Shown one piece after another: positions 15,937 through 21,692 of a DNA stretch of 21,692 nucleotides. A program made the translations under genes and the position numbers. The stretch spans positions 1-21,692 of the forward strand of contig JACRTZ010000193.1 of the NCBI GenBank assembly GCA_014304965.1, read 5' to 3'. The notes under the pieces are model-generated. The model was not told the DNA's origin. It saw only the letters and a list, made by a program, of their open reading frames with translations, and made no database searches. Position 1 is the first letter of the stretch. Each line of letters starts with the position of its first letter. This DNA is from Vulcanimicrobiota bacterium. Its GTDB lineage: Bacteria; Vulcanimicrobiota; Vulcanimicrobiia; Vulcanimicrobiales; Vulcanimicrobiaceae.

Positions 15937-15969
15937 GAGGACAGGTCACCTCGATAGGGTGAGGCTCCT
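15913..15969 (+). repeat. imperfect direct repeat: promoter spacer and M-box 5' arm
   Basis: CCTCGTTGGCGAGGCTCCT (15913-15931) is repeated as CCTCGATAGGGTGAGGCTCCT (15949-15969), with an identical 9-nt GAGGCTCCT in both. The second copy is the conserved 5' strand of the riboswitch. The first lies between the -35 and -10 boxes and should not be transcribed. Confidence 0.7.
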
Positions 15970-16114
15970 GCGCGACACATAGGCCGCTGCCCAGAAACGT
16001 CGAGAGACGCCAACCGGGTAGAACAGGCTCCGCCGAACCAAGGCGGCGCTCAAAGCGGCTGATCGTTCGATCTACGGCGCGCAGTGCCGAAACCAGCAGC
16101 GACTGAGCCGTGAC
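15944..16114 (+). promoter_or_regulatory. M-box (ykoK leader) Mg2+ riboswitch aptamer
   Basis: Hallmarks of the M-box are present in order. GGGTGAGGCTCCT lies at 15957-15969 and GACACATAGGCCGCTGCCC at 15974-15992. GAAACGTCGAGAGACGCCAA (15994-16013) follows, then GGGTAGAACAGG (16016-16027), a CGCC/GGCG hairpin (about 16031-16046) and finally GCAGTGCCGAAACCAGC near 16081-16097 with CGACTGAG at 16100-16107. GTCAC (15945-15949) can pair with GTGAC (16110-16114) as the closing P1 stem. In known cases Mg2+ binding folds this aptamer and turns off expression of Mg2+ transport genes. Here it precedes an MgtE-domain gene and an Nramp transporter, which fits. The aptamer call is very secure; the exact 3' boundary is approximate. 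Confidence 0.95.
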
Positions 16115-16148
16115 ACCCACCCGTCCTTTTGGACGTGCGTGCTCGTGG

Positions 16149-16180
16149 ACCGGTCGCAAAACGACCGGTTCTCATATTTT
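16149..16180 (+). terminator. intrinsic terminator, likely M-box expression platform
   Basis: An 8-bp stem (ACCGGTCG at 16149-16156 with CGACCGGT at 16162-16169) has a CAAAA loop and is followed by TTCTCATATTTT. It lies 35 nt after the aptamer and 36 nt before the coding start, the usual place for a riboswitch terminator. A smaller CGTCC/GGACG hairpin (16122-16135) sits between. I did not find a convincing antiterminator pairing by eye. Confidence 0.72.
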
Positions 16181-16215
16181 CTGCAACCGATGCCGCGCGA
16201 GAGGGGGTGAATGCC

Positions 16216-17514
16216 ATGGCTTTTCAAGACGGGTACCTCTCTGATTTCGTCGGACGGCAAGCCGTCGTGAACGAGGCCGGCCGAGAACGCCCGGTCGGGA
16301 AGATCGTGGACTTCCTCGTGCGCAAACCCGACGACACGTTTCCGAAAATCGATGGTTTGATCGTCAAGACGCGCCAAGGCGATCGCCTCGCATATATCGG
16401 CGACGTGAGCGAAGTGAAGGCGAACGGCCCGATCGTTCTACGCGAACGGCCGACGGAGACGCCCGAACCGGAGCAGGAAGCACTGTACCTGGTTCGCGAC
16501 TTGCTCGACAAACAAATCGTCGACGTTGACGGCCGCAAAGTGGTACGCATCAACGACATTCAGGTTGCAAACACCAGCGATTCGCTACGCGTCATCGCCG
16601 CCGACGTCGGCACCTCCGGCTTGCTGCGCCGAATCGGCGCAAAGCGTTTGATTCCCGGGTTACTGGATCGCGTGCCGCGCGCGCTGATCACCTGGAACAA
16701 CGTCGCCCCGATTACCGATGTGAACCCCTCGCAGGTTCAGCTTTCCATTTCGGGCGCGCGGCTCGCCCGGCTGCACCCCTCGGAGCTCGCCGACATCATC
16801 GAAGAGCTGTCGGCCAAAGACGCGGCCCGCATCGTTCGCTCGCTCGACGACGAGACCGCCGCCGACGCCTTCGAACACCTCGAAGTGGACCGGCAGATTA
16901 CGCTCATCGAAGACATCGGCCACGAGCGCGCGGCCGACATCATCGAAGAGATGGATTCGGACGACGCCGCCGACTTGCTCGGCGAACTCGACGAAGAGAA
17001 ACAAGCTCAACTGCTCGCCGAGATGGAGCCGGAAACGGCGGGCGAGCTGCGGACGCTCGTCAAGTACGACGTGGACACGGCCGGTGGCTTGATGACGACC
17101 GACTTCGTGTGGATCTACCCGCACCGCACGGTCGCGGCGACGATCGACAAGATCCGCGACCTGGCACCGGAGTCCGAGTTCATCTACTACCTCTACGTCA
17201 CCGACGCGGATCGCAAACTGCTCGGCGTGCTTTCCCTGCGCTCGCTGCTGCTCGCGTTGCCGACGGGCTTCATCCACAAGTTGATGGAAACCGAGCTCGT
17301 AGTGGTGCGCCCGGACACGCCGGCAGAAGAAGTCGCCTCCACAATCGCGCGTTACGACCTGCTCGCGCTTCCGGTCCTCGACGAACACGGCACGATGCTC
17401 GGAATCGTGACCGTCGACGACGCGATCGACGCCATCATGCCGGAGAAGGTCGCAAAGTCGCTGCCACGTTTTACGCGACACCGCGGGAAGCGCTTGCCCG
17501 TTGCAACCGGATAG
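16216..17514 (+). CDS. soluble PRC-barrel / MgtE-N / CBS domain protein
   Basis: A 432-residue protein from ATG 16216, with AGGGGG 8 nt upstream. Residues 1-85 look like a PRC-barrel (VGRQAVVNEAGRERPVGKIVDFLV), and a second similar segment follows (LLDKQIVDVDGRKVVRINDIQV, about 97-118). Residues about 185-290 are the helical MgtE N domain, with repeated acidic motifs (LHPSELADIIEEL, DAFEHLE, DIIEEMDSDDAADLLGELDEE). Residues 290-408 form a CBS pair beginning YDVDTAGGLMTTDFVWI. In MgtE channels these parts bind Mg2+ and gate the pore, but here the transmembrane domain is absent: the protein stops after the CBS pair. It is the first gene behind the Mg2+ riboswitch, and the following Nramp gene overlaps it by 14 nt. 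It is probably a regulator or gating subunit of that transporter. Confidence 0.9.
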   Translation: MAFQDGYLSDFVGRQAVVNEAGRERPVGKIVDFLVRKPDDTFPKIDGLIVKTRQGDRLAYIGDVSEVKANGPIVLRERPTETPEPEQEALYLVRDLLDKQIVDVDGRKVVRINDIQVANTSDSLRVIAADVGTSGLLRRIGAKRLIPGLLDRVPRALITWNNVAPITDVNPSQVQLSISGARLARLHPSELADIIEELSAKDAARIVRSLDDETAADAFEHLEVDRQITLIEDIGHERAADIIEEMDSDDAADLLGELDEEKQAQLLAEMEPETAGELRTLVKYDVDTAGGLMTTDFVWIYPHRTVAATIDKIRDLAPESEFIYYLYVTDADRKLLGVLSLRSLLLALPTGFIHKLMETELVVVRPDTPAEEVASTIARYDLLALPVLDEHGTMLGIVTVDDAIDAIMPEKVAKSLPRFTRHRGKRLPVATG

Positions 17515-18805
17515 CACCGAACCGCGCAAACGCGCCCGGCGGCCCGGGCGCCGGCCGTGGCGAGCGATTTTCCTCTTCGTCGGACTCCTCGGTCCCGGAT
17601 TCATCACGGCCTCCGCCGGCAACGATGTCGGCGGAATTGCGACCTATTCGCTGGCGGGCGTGCAGTTCGGCTACAGCCTCTTGTGGACGCTCGTTCCGAT
17701 TACCGTTGCGCTCATCGTCATTCAAGAAATGGCGGCGCGTATGGGGGTCGTCACCGGAAAAGGCCTGTCTGCCTTGATCCGCGAGGAATTCGGCGTCCGC
17801 ATCGCACTCTTCACCATGGCCGGCCTCTTCATCATGAATACGTTTACGACGGCGGCCGAATTCGCGGGGATCGCGGCCGCATCGGAAATCTTCAAGTTGA
17901 CGCGCTACATCGCCGTACCGGCCTCGGTCGTCCTCGTTTTTCTCTTCGTCTTGCGTTTCAACAACAAACTTGTCGAGCGGACGTTCGTGGTGCTTTCGCT
18001 CGTATACGTCACCTACATCGTCTCCGGCATTCAGGCGCATCCGAATTGGGGCGCCGTCCTGCACGGCACGCTCGTTCCCAGCCTCGACTTCAAGAATGGC
18101 GCGGCGCTCGCGATGGTCGTCGCGCTCATCGGCACGACGATTTCGCCGTACATGCAATTCTACTTACAATCGGCAGTCGTCGAAAAGGGCACGAAGCCGA
18201 GCGAGCTGACCGCTTCGCGGATCGACGTCGCGAACGGCTCCATCTTGGCCGTGGTCGTCGCCGCGTTTATGATCATTGCAAACGCGGCGACGATTTTCGC
18301 CTTCAACCAGGCGCATTCGAAGCACCCAATCGTGGTGGAGCAAGCGGCGGACATCGCACGCGCCCTCGCACCGCTGGCCGGAAATTTCGCCGAAACGCTC
18401 TTCGCGCTCGGCATTCTCAACGCCGGCCTCTTCACGGCAACCGTGCTGCCGCTTTCGACGAGCTACTTGATCTGCGAAGCGTTCGGATTCGAAGCCGCCG
18501 TAGACCGCAAATTTTCCGAAGCACCGGTTTTCTTCGGGCTGTTCGCGTTCGGCCTCGTTGCGGGCGCGGCGATGGTGCTGATCCCCGGCATGCCCTTGCT
18601 ACAGATCGCCTTCTTCTCGCAAATCTTGCAAGGCTTGTTCTTGCCGCTCGTACTCGTGCTCATGTTGATCGTGATCAATCGCGCCCGCGTCATGGGCGTA
18701 TTCCGCAACAACCTTTGGACGAACGCTGTCGCGTGGTCCACGGTCGTTATCGTCGGCGCGATCGCGCTCATCTACACCTACGGGTTGCTCTTCCATCGCA
18801 CCTGA
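17501..18805 (+). CDS. Nramp-family divalent metal transporter, predicted Mg2+ type
   Basis: A 434-residue membrane protein. The only sensible start is TTG 17501, which overlaps the preceding gene by 14 nt and has GGGAAG about 11 nt upstream. It has the Nramp fold pattern of about eleven helices. Helix 1 reads GPGFITASAGNDVGGIATY, with Asp 42 kept but the usual D-P-G-N changed to D-V-G-G. Helix 6 reads GTTISPYMQFYLQSA (211-225), where Mn/Fe transporters have M-P-H; here it is Ser-Pro-Tyr. Loss of the Asn, Met and His is the kind of change seen in Nramp-related Mg2+ transporters. M-box control and the MgtE-N neighbour point the same way. It probably imports Mg2+, but sequence alone does not exclude Mn2+. 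Confidence 0.9.
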   Translation: MQPDSTEPRKRARRPGRRPWRAIFLFVGLLGPGFITASAGNDVGGIATYSLAGVQFGYSLLWTLVPITVALIVIQEMAARMGVVTGKGLSALIREEFGVRIALFTMAGLFIMNTFTTAAEFAGIAAASEIFKLTRYIAVPASVVLVFLFVLRFNNKLVERTFVVLSLVYVTYIVSGIQAHPNWGAVLHGTLVPSLDFKNGAALAMVVALIGTTISPYMQFYLQSAVVEKGTKPSELTASRIDVANGSILAVVVAAFMIIANAATIFAFNQAHSKHPIVVEQAADIARALAPLAGNFAETLFALGILNAGLFTATVLPLSTSYLICEAFGFEAAVDRKFSEAPVFFGLFAFGLVAGAAMVLIPGMPLLQIAFFSQILQGLFLPLVLVLMLIVINRARVMGVFRNNLWTNAVAWSTVVIVGAIALIYTYGLLFHRT

Positions 18806-18923
18806 AGCGCAAGCGCCGACCCTATTCGTTCACGCGGCGCCCGTCTCGCTGGCTGCGACCGAGTCGGCGCTCGCGCGGCTGCGGTCCGCGCCGCCGGTAC
18901 GTCACGCGCTGCTCGCCGGACTC

Positions 18924-19454
18924 GTGGATCCGTCCTCGGACCGCTTCGCCTTCGACGATGCGGCATACGCGCGCTTACGGCGACGCGTTGCCGAAACGCT
19001 GCGCGGCGACGAAGCACGCATCGTGCTCTCGTGTTCCGTTTATAATGGCTTCGCGGGCCGCCTTGAAGCGGATCTCGGCGTTCAGGTCGAGCGCTCGGAC
19101 GAAGCGGGGATCCACGACGCCCTCGCTTATGGGCCGCACATCGGGCTTGCCGTTTCGTATCCGCCATCGTACGCCGTCATCGAGCGGCGCTTGCGCGAGG
19201 TCGGCGCGGACCGGGGCGGCGGCTGCGAGCCTTTGCCGCTGCTCGGCGAGAACGCCTTCGCGTTTGCCGACGACGAGGAGCGCTACGCGGCGGCGCTCGG
19301 CGAGGCGACGCGCGAGGGGGTCCGGCCCCGCGGCCTCGACTGCGTCTTTCTGGCCCAATTCAGCATGGATCCGTTCGCTGCGCGCATCGCCCAAGGCACC
19401 TCGCTGCCGGTCGTGAGCGCCCTCGCGGCCACTCTGGGCCGATTGGCACCTTGA
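18924..19454 (+). CDS. Asp/Glu racemase-like protein, true start uncertain
   Basis: The first standard start in this frame is GTG 18924, giving 176 residues. However, the same frame upstream, from about 18801, reads PTLFVHAAPVSLAATESALARL and then VRHALLAGLVDPSSD. This is what the N-terminus of Asp/Glu/hydantoin racemase-like proteins looks like, so the real product probably starts near 18795-18830 from a non-standard codon or across a sequencing error. Downstream landmarks are ARIVLSCSVYNGFA (a family position often holding a catalytic Cys), VERSDEAGIHDAL, IGLAVSYPPSY and CVFLAQFSMD. The substrate is unknown. It follows the Nramp gene on the same strand and may be co-transcribed. Its stop overlaps the -35 box of the next promoter. 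Confidence 0.72.
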   Translation: MDPSSDRFAFDDAAYARLRRRVAETLRGDEARIVLSCSVYNGFAGRLEADLGVQVERSDEAGIHDALAYGPHIGLAVSYPPSYAVIERRLREVGADRGGGCEPLPLLGENAFAFADDEERYAAALGEATREGVRPRGLDCVFLAQFSMDPFAARIAQGTSLPVVSALAATLGRLAP

Positions 19455-19479
19455 CGTAACCACCGCCGAGGTCTACTAT
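19451..19479 (+). promoter_or_regulatory. sigma70-type promoter upstream of the 45-codon ORF
   Basis: A -35 TTGACG (19451-19456) and a -10 TACTAT (19474-19479) are spaced by exactly 17 nt. Transcription would start near 19486, leaving a leader of about 110 nt before the small ORF. The leader contains a CCTCG/CGAGG hairpin (19487-19499), a 13-codon ORF at 19525-19566 without a ribosome site, and GCCTCC (19499-19504), which is complementary to the small ORF's ribosome site. Confidence 0.75.
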
Positions 19480-19595
19480 AACGGTCCCTCGACTCGAGGC
19501 CTCCGCGAACATCGCCGCCGCTCTATGGCCGGCCCTTTTCGACGTTTCCGGGCTTTCGGCCGATAAGAAAATATTCAAAAATAAGGAGGCGTCCG

Positions 19596-19733
19596 ATGCA
19601 CGTCTTGACCCTGACCACCCGGCTTTCATCGCTATTTTCTCGCCTATTTCGCGCCGACCAGCGCAGCCACGGCCGCGTTTCGTCGGAATTCGATCGTCTT
19701 GAACCGGCCTTTTGGAGCATCTACTTCCGCTAA
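19596..19733 (+). CDS. small protein or leader peptide, 45 residues
   Basis: The ATG at 19596 has AAGGAGG (19583-19589) 6 nt upstream, the strongest ribosome site in the window, inside an unusually AT-rich stretch (19564-19585). The peptide begins MHVLTLTTRLSSLFSRLFRA and ends LEPAFWSIYFR. Its first 20 residues place Leu/Phe at 4, 6, 10, 13, 14, 17 and 18, which would form an amphipathic helix with basic residues on the other face. The TAA at 19731 is followed at once by AAAAGG, a possible ribosome site for the PucR-type gene, so coupling is conceivable. I recognise no family. It may be a real small protein or a regulatory leader; antisense frames here look like shadows. Confidence 0.6.
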   Translation: MHVLTLTTRLSSLFSRLFRADQRSHGRVSSEFDRLEPAFWSIYFR

Positions 19734-19776
19734 AAGGCGAAAGGATTTGGAGGAGCGGGCGCACTCATCGGAAGGG

Positions 19777-21006
19777 ATGCCCGTTCGCACCCAAACACCG
19801 CCCACGAGCGACGAACTCGTCGAGTTCGCCGAGGCGTTGGCGCGCATTGCGAGCAGCGGCGGCGGCGCCAAGGCCCTGGCCGCTCACCTCGCCTCGACGT
19901 TGAATGCGGCGATCTTGGTGGAAGATGCGGATTGGCGCCACGTAGCGCTCGCCGGCGCGGGCAGCCGAACCGTCCCCGCTTCAAGCCGGGAAATGATTGC
20001 GAGCGCCGGTCAGGCCGTCAACGGCGTCGCCCACTTGCCCTCGGCAAGCGAAGCGGTCGAAGGGCTCGCCGTGCGCATCCGTGCCGGCGATTCCACGCTG
20101 GGCTGGCTCTCGGCGTTCCCCAAAGCCGACGCCGTCGGAGAGCGGCTTCCGCTCCTCCGCCTGACGGCTGCAACGATCGCCGTCGAGATGGCGCGCGACG
20201 CCGGCAGCGGCAAAAGCCGGCAAAAATCGTTCTGGGATCGACTGCTCGCACGCGCCTACGACGATCCGATCGAGGCCCGCGACGATGCCGCTTCGCGCGG
20301 CATCTCGCTTGCGAATGCGTACGTCGCGGTCGCGGTCGAAGCCGAGGGCCTCGACGAAACGAACGCTCCCGCGAAAGCCGGCGACCTGCGACGCATCGCA
20401 TTGGAAACGCTGCGCTCGGGTAGCGGCGACATCGTCGCGCTCGAGCGCGGAGGCGGTCTCGTGTTCTTGTGTCCCGCCCCACTCGAGGTGGACGCGCAAA
20501 ACGTCCGCACGGCCGCGACGCTGATTCCACGCGCCGCCACCAAAGCGCATTTCGGCGCGCGCGTGCTGGGCGGCGTCGGTCGCGCCGCCGAAGCCATCGA
20601 CGCGCACCGCACGGTCGAAGAGGCGCGCGAGTCGCTCTTCATCGCGCGGCGCCTTTTCGGCGGCTCGCGCGTCATGCCGTACGACGATCTTGGGATTTAT
20701 CCGCTGCTGCTGCGCGGCGGCACGAGCGCCGCCCAATTGCGCGAATTCTCGCAGCGCATTCTCGCGCCGCTACGCGCGTACGACGACAAACATCAGACCG
20801 AACTCGTGCGCACGTTGCGACTCTACTTCGAGGTCGGCCAAAACGTGAAAACAGCAGCCGGCGAACTCTCCGTCCACCGGCATACGGTCTTCTACCGGCT
20901 ACGGCAAATCGCCGACATCACGAGCCTCGACCTCGACGGCCCGCACGACCAACTCACCCTCAGAACGGCGATGGCGATCGATGCACTCAATCCTCACGAA
21001 CGGTGA
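19777..21006 (+). CDS. PucR/CdaR-type transcriptional regulator
   Basis: A 409-residue protein from ATG 19777. The C-terminus (about 339-404) is the PucR-type helix-turn-helix: TLRLYFEVGQNVKTAAGELSVHRHTVFYRLRQIADI. The N-terminal 150 residues look like a small sensory (GAF-like) domain, including a VEDADWRHVALAG strand pair. The middle (about 175-330) has the GGDEF-like fold usual in this family, with VVALERGGGLVFLCP-type strands and GVGRAAEAIDAHRTVEEA. Such proteins control amino-acid, purine or nitrogen metabolism genes, often neighbours. The next gene is a glutamine synthetase homologue. The start is uncertain: the ATG has GAAGGG directly abutting it, while TTG 19747, with AAAAGG 9 nt upstream, would give 419 residues. 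Confidence 0.86.
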   Translation: MPVRTQTPPTSDELVEFAEALARIASSGGGAKALAAHLASTLNAAILVEDADWRHVALAGAGSRTVPASSREMIASAGQAVNGVAHLPSASEAVEGLAVRIRAGDSTLGWLSAFPKADAVGERLPLLRLTAATIAVEMARDAGSGKSRQKSFWDRLLARAYDDPIEARDDAASRGISLANAYVAVAVEAEGLDETNAPAKAGDLRRIALETLRSGSGDIVALERGGGLVFLCPAPLEVDAQNVRTAATLIPRAATKAHFGARVLGGVGRAAEAIDAHRTVEEARESLFIARRLFGGSRVMPYDDLGIYPLLLRGGTSAAQLREFSQRILAPLRAYDDKHQTELVRTLRLYFEVGQNVKTAAGELSVHRHTVFYRLRQIADITSLDLDGPHDQLTLRTAMAIDALNPHER

Positions 21007-21016
21007 ACCCAAAGGC

Positions 21017-21692
21017 GTGACCAAACGCGATGTGCTGCGCGCGGCGAAAGAACGCGGGGTTCGTTTCGTGCGGCTCTCGTTTGTTGACATCCTCGGCATC
21101 AGCAAGAACGTGACGATTCCCGTCACGGAACTCGAACGCGCGATCTAAGGCAAAGTGACGTTCGACGGCGGGTCGATCGACGGTTTTGTGCGCGGCGAGG
21201 AAGCCGACATGATGCTGCTGCCGGACCTCGCGACCTTTGCGGTATTTCCGTGGACGACCGGGAGCGAAACTCCCGAAGCGCGACTCATCTGCGACATCGC
21301 AACGCCCGACGGGGAAGCGTTTGAAGGCTGCCCGCGCACGACGCTGCGCCGGGCGATCGAAGATGCAAAAGACGTACTCGCCGCCGTGCGCACCGGGCTT
21401 GAGGTCGAGTTTTATCTGTTCGACCTCGACGCCGACGGCTTGCCGAGCACCCTAACGGCCGACTCGGGTTCGTACTTCGACATCGACGAATCCGCCCGCG
21501 GCGAGGCCGCGCGTCTCGAGATCGCGACCGCATTGGAAGCGATGGGCCTGTCGCTTGCGAGCGCGCACCACGAGCACGGCGCCGGTCAGCACGAAGTCGA
21601 CCTGCACGAAACGCCGCCGCTCGCCGCGGCCGACGGCCTCATCACCGTTCGCACGGTGGCCAAACACGTTGCGGCGCGCCATCGCCTCCATG
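21017..21692 (+). pseudogene. glutamine synthetase (type I), interrupted by TAA and cut at window end
   Basis: From GTG 21017 the frame reads VTKRDVLRAAKERGVRFVRL and FVDILGISKNVTIPVTELERAI, the normal N-terminal domain. It then meets TAA at 21146-21148 (codon 44). The same frame continues without shift: GKVTFDGGSIDGFVRGEEAD, then VEFYLF (Glu about 131) and HHEHGAGQHEVDL (about 184-196), the metal-binding region of the catalytic domain. Relatives have a sense codon (such as Glu, Asp or Ala) where TAA stands, and one base change (GAA to TAA) would explain it. The C-terminal half lies beyond the window. An in-frame ATG at 20981 is an alternative start inside the regulator gene. It would ligate ammonia to glutamate, or to an amine in GlnA-like relatives. 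Decay, sequencing error or read-through remain open. Confidence 0.85.

Noticed and set aside
15913..15948. A second, tandem M-box aptamer fragment upstream of the main one
   Set aside because: It has only the first conserved strand and none of the later aptamer parts, and it falls between a good -35 and -10 box, so it is promoter DNA and not an extra aptamer.
15788..16159. Minus-strand open frame across the riboswitch region
   Set aside because: It is antisense to the M-box and the end of the PH-like gene and has no family character or ribosome site.
17471..18157. Long minus-strand frame opposite the Nramp gene
   Set aside because: Its charged, low-information composition mirrors the real gene on the other strand, and no start signal is present.
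17557..19416. Very long plus-strand frame overlapping the Nramp and racemase-like genes
   Set aside because: The translation is Arg/His-rich with no hydrophobic helices or motifs, typical of an out-of-frame shadow in GC-rich DNA.
1..21692. CRISPR arrays, insertion sequences, tRNA or rRNA genes, attachment sites
   Set aside because: No regularly spaced repeats, transposase motifs, terminal inverted repeats or tRNA/rRNA sequence were recognised on either strand.

Overview
This is a GC-rich bacterial chromosome segment with dense genes on both strands. There are no phage, transposon, CRISPR, rRNA or tRNA signatures. Shine-Dalgarno sites, two good sigma70-type promoters and an M-box riboswitch show bacterial expression signals. 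The gene mix (large-subunit catalase, class II FBPase with class I aldolase, S9D-type peptidase, MgtE-N/CBS protein with an Nramp transporter, PucR-type regulator with glutamine synthetase) suggests a free-living, probably soil-type bacterium. Eremiobacterota (WPS-2) is a possible match, but this is a low-confidence guess from gene flavour, not a phylogenetic result.

Layout. (1) 1-3270, minus strand: class I fructose-bisphosphate aldolase (only its start is inside), glpX, and a large-subunit catalase. (2) 3369-6684, minus strand: six small membrane-protein genes of unknown function, closely packed or overlapping except for a 125-nt gap after the first. Three are paralogues with an Ile-Trp-His-Trp/Phe motif, and one of those is frameshifted. 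(3) 6790-7938, plus strand: a kynureninase-like class V aminotransferase. (4) 7955-11086, minus strand: inositol monophosphatase family protein, DUF4383 membrane protein, secreted alpha/beta-hydrolase and DUF72 protein. (5) 11114-13023, plus strand: DUF4149-like membrane protein, a secreted tyrosine-rich protein with a textbook terminator, and a hexapeptide acyltransferase. (6) 12995-15424, minus strand: an exported S9 (glutamyl-endopeptidase-like) peptidase. (7) 15477-18805, plus strand: a small PH-like protein, then a magnesium module made of promoter, M-box riboswitch, terminator, MgtE-N/CBS protein and Nramp-family transporter. (8) 18924-21692, plus strand: an Asp/Glu-racemase-like gene with a problematic start, a strong promoter, an undescribed 45-codon ORF with the best ribosome binding site in the window, a PucR-type regulator, and a glutamine synthetase gene interrupted by an in-frame TAA and cut by the window end.

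The clearest functional unit is 15908-18805. The Mg2+-sensing leader is followed directly by a soluble protein resembling the MgtE cytosolic sensor (without the MgtE channel) and an Nramp homologue that lacks the usual Asn, Met and His of the Mn/Fe-binding motifs. Together these predict an Nramp-related Mg2+ importer with a detached MgtE-like sensor. The least explained units are the tandem membrane-protein cluster and the 45-codon ORF upstream of the PucR/glutamine synthetase pair.
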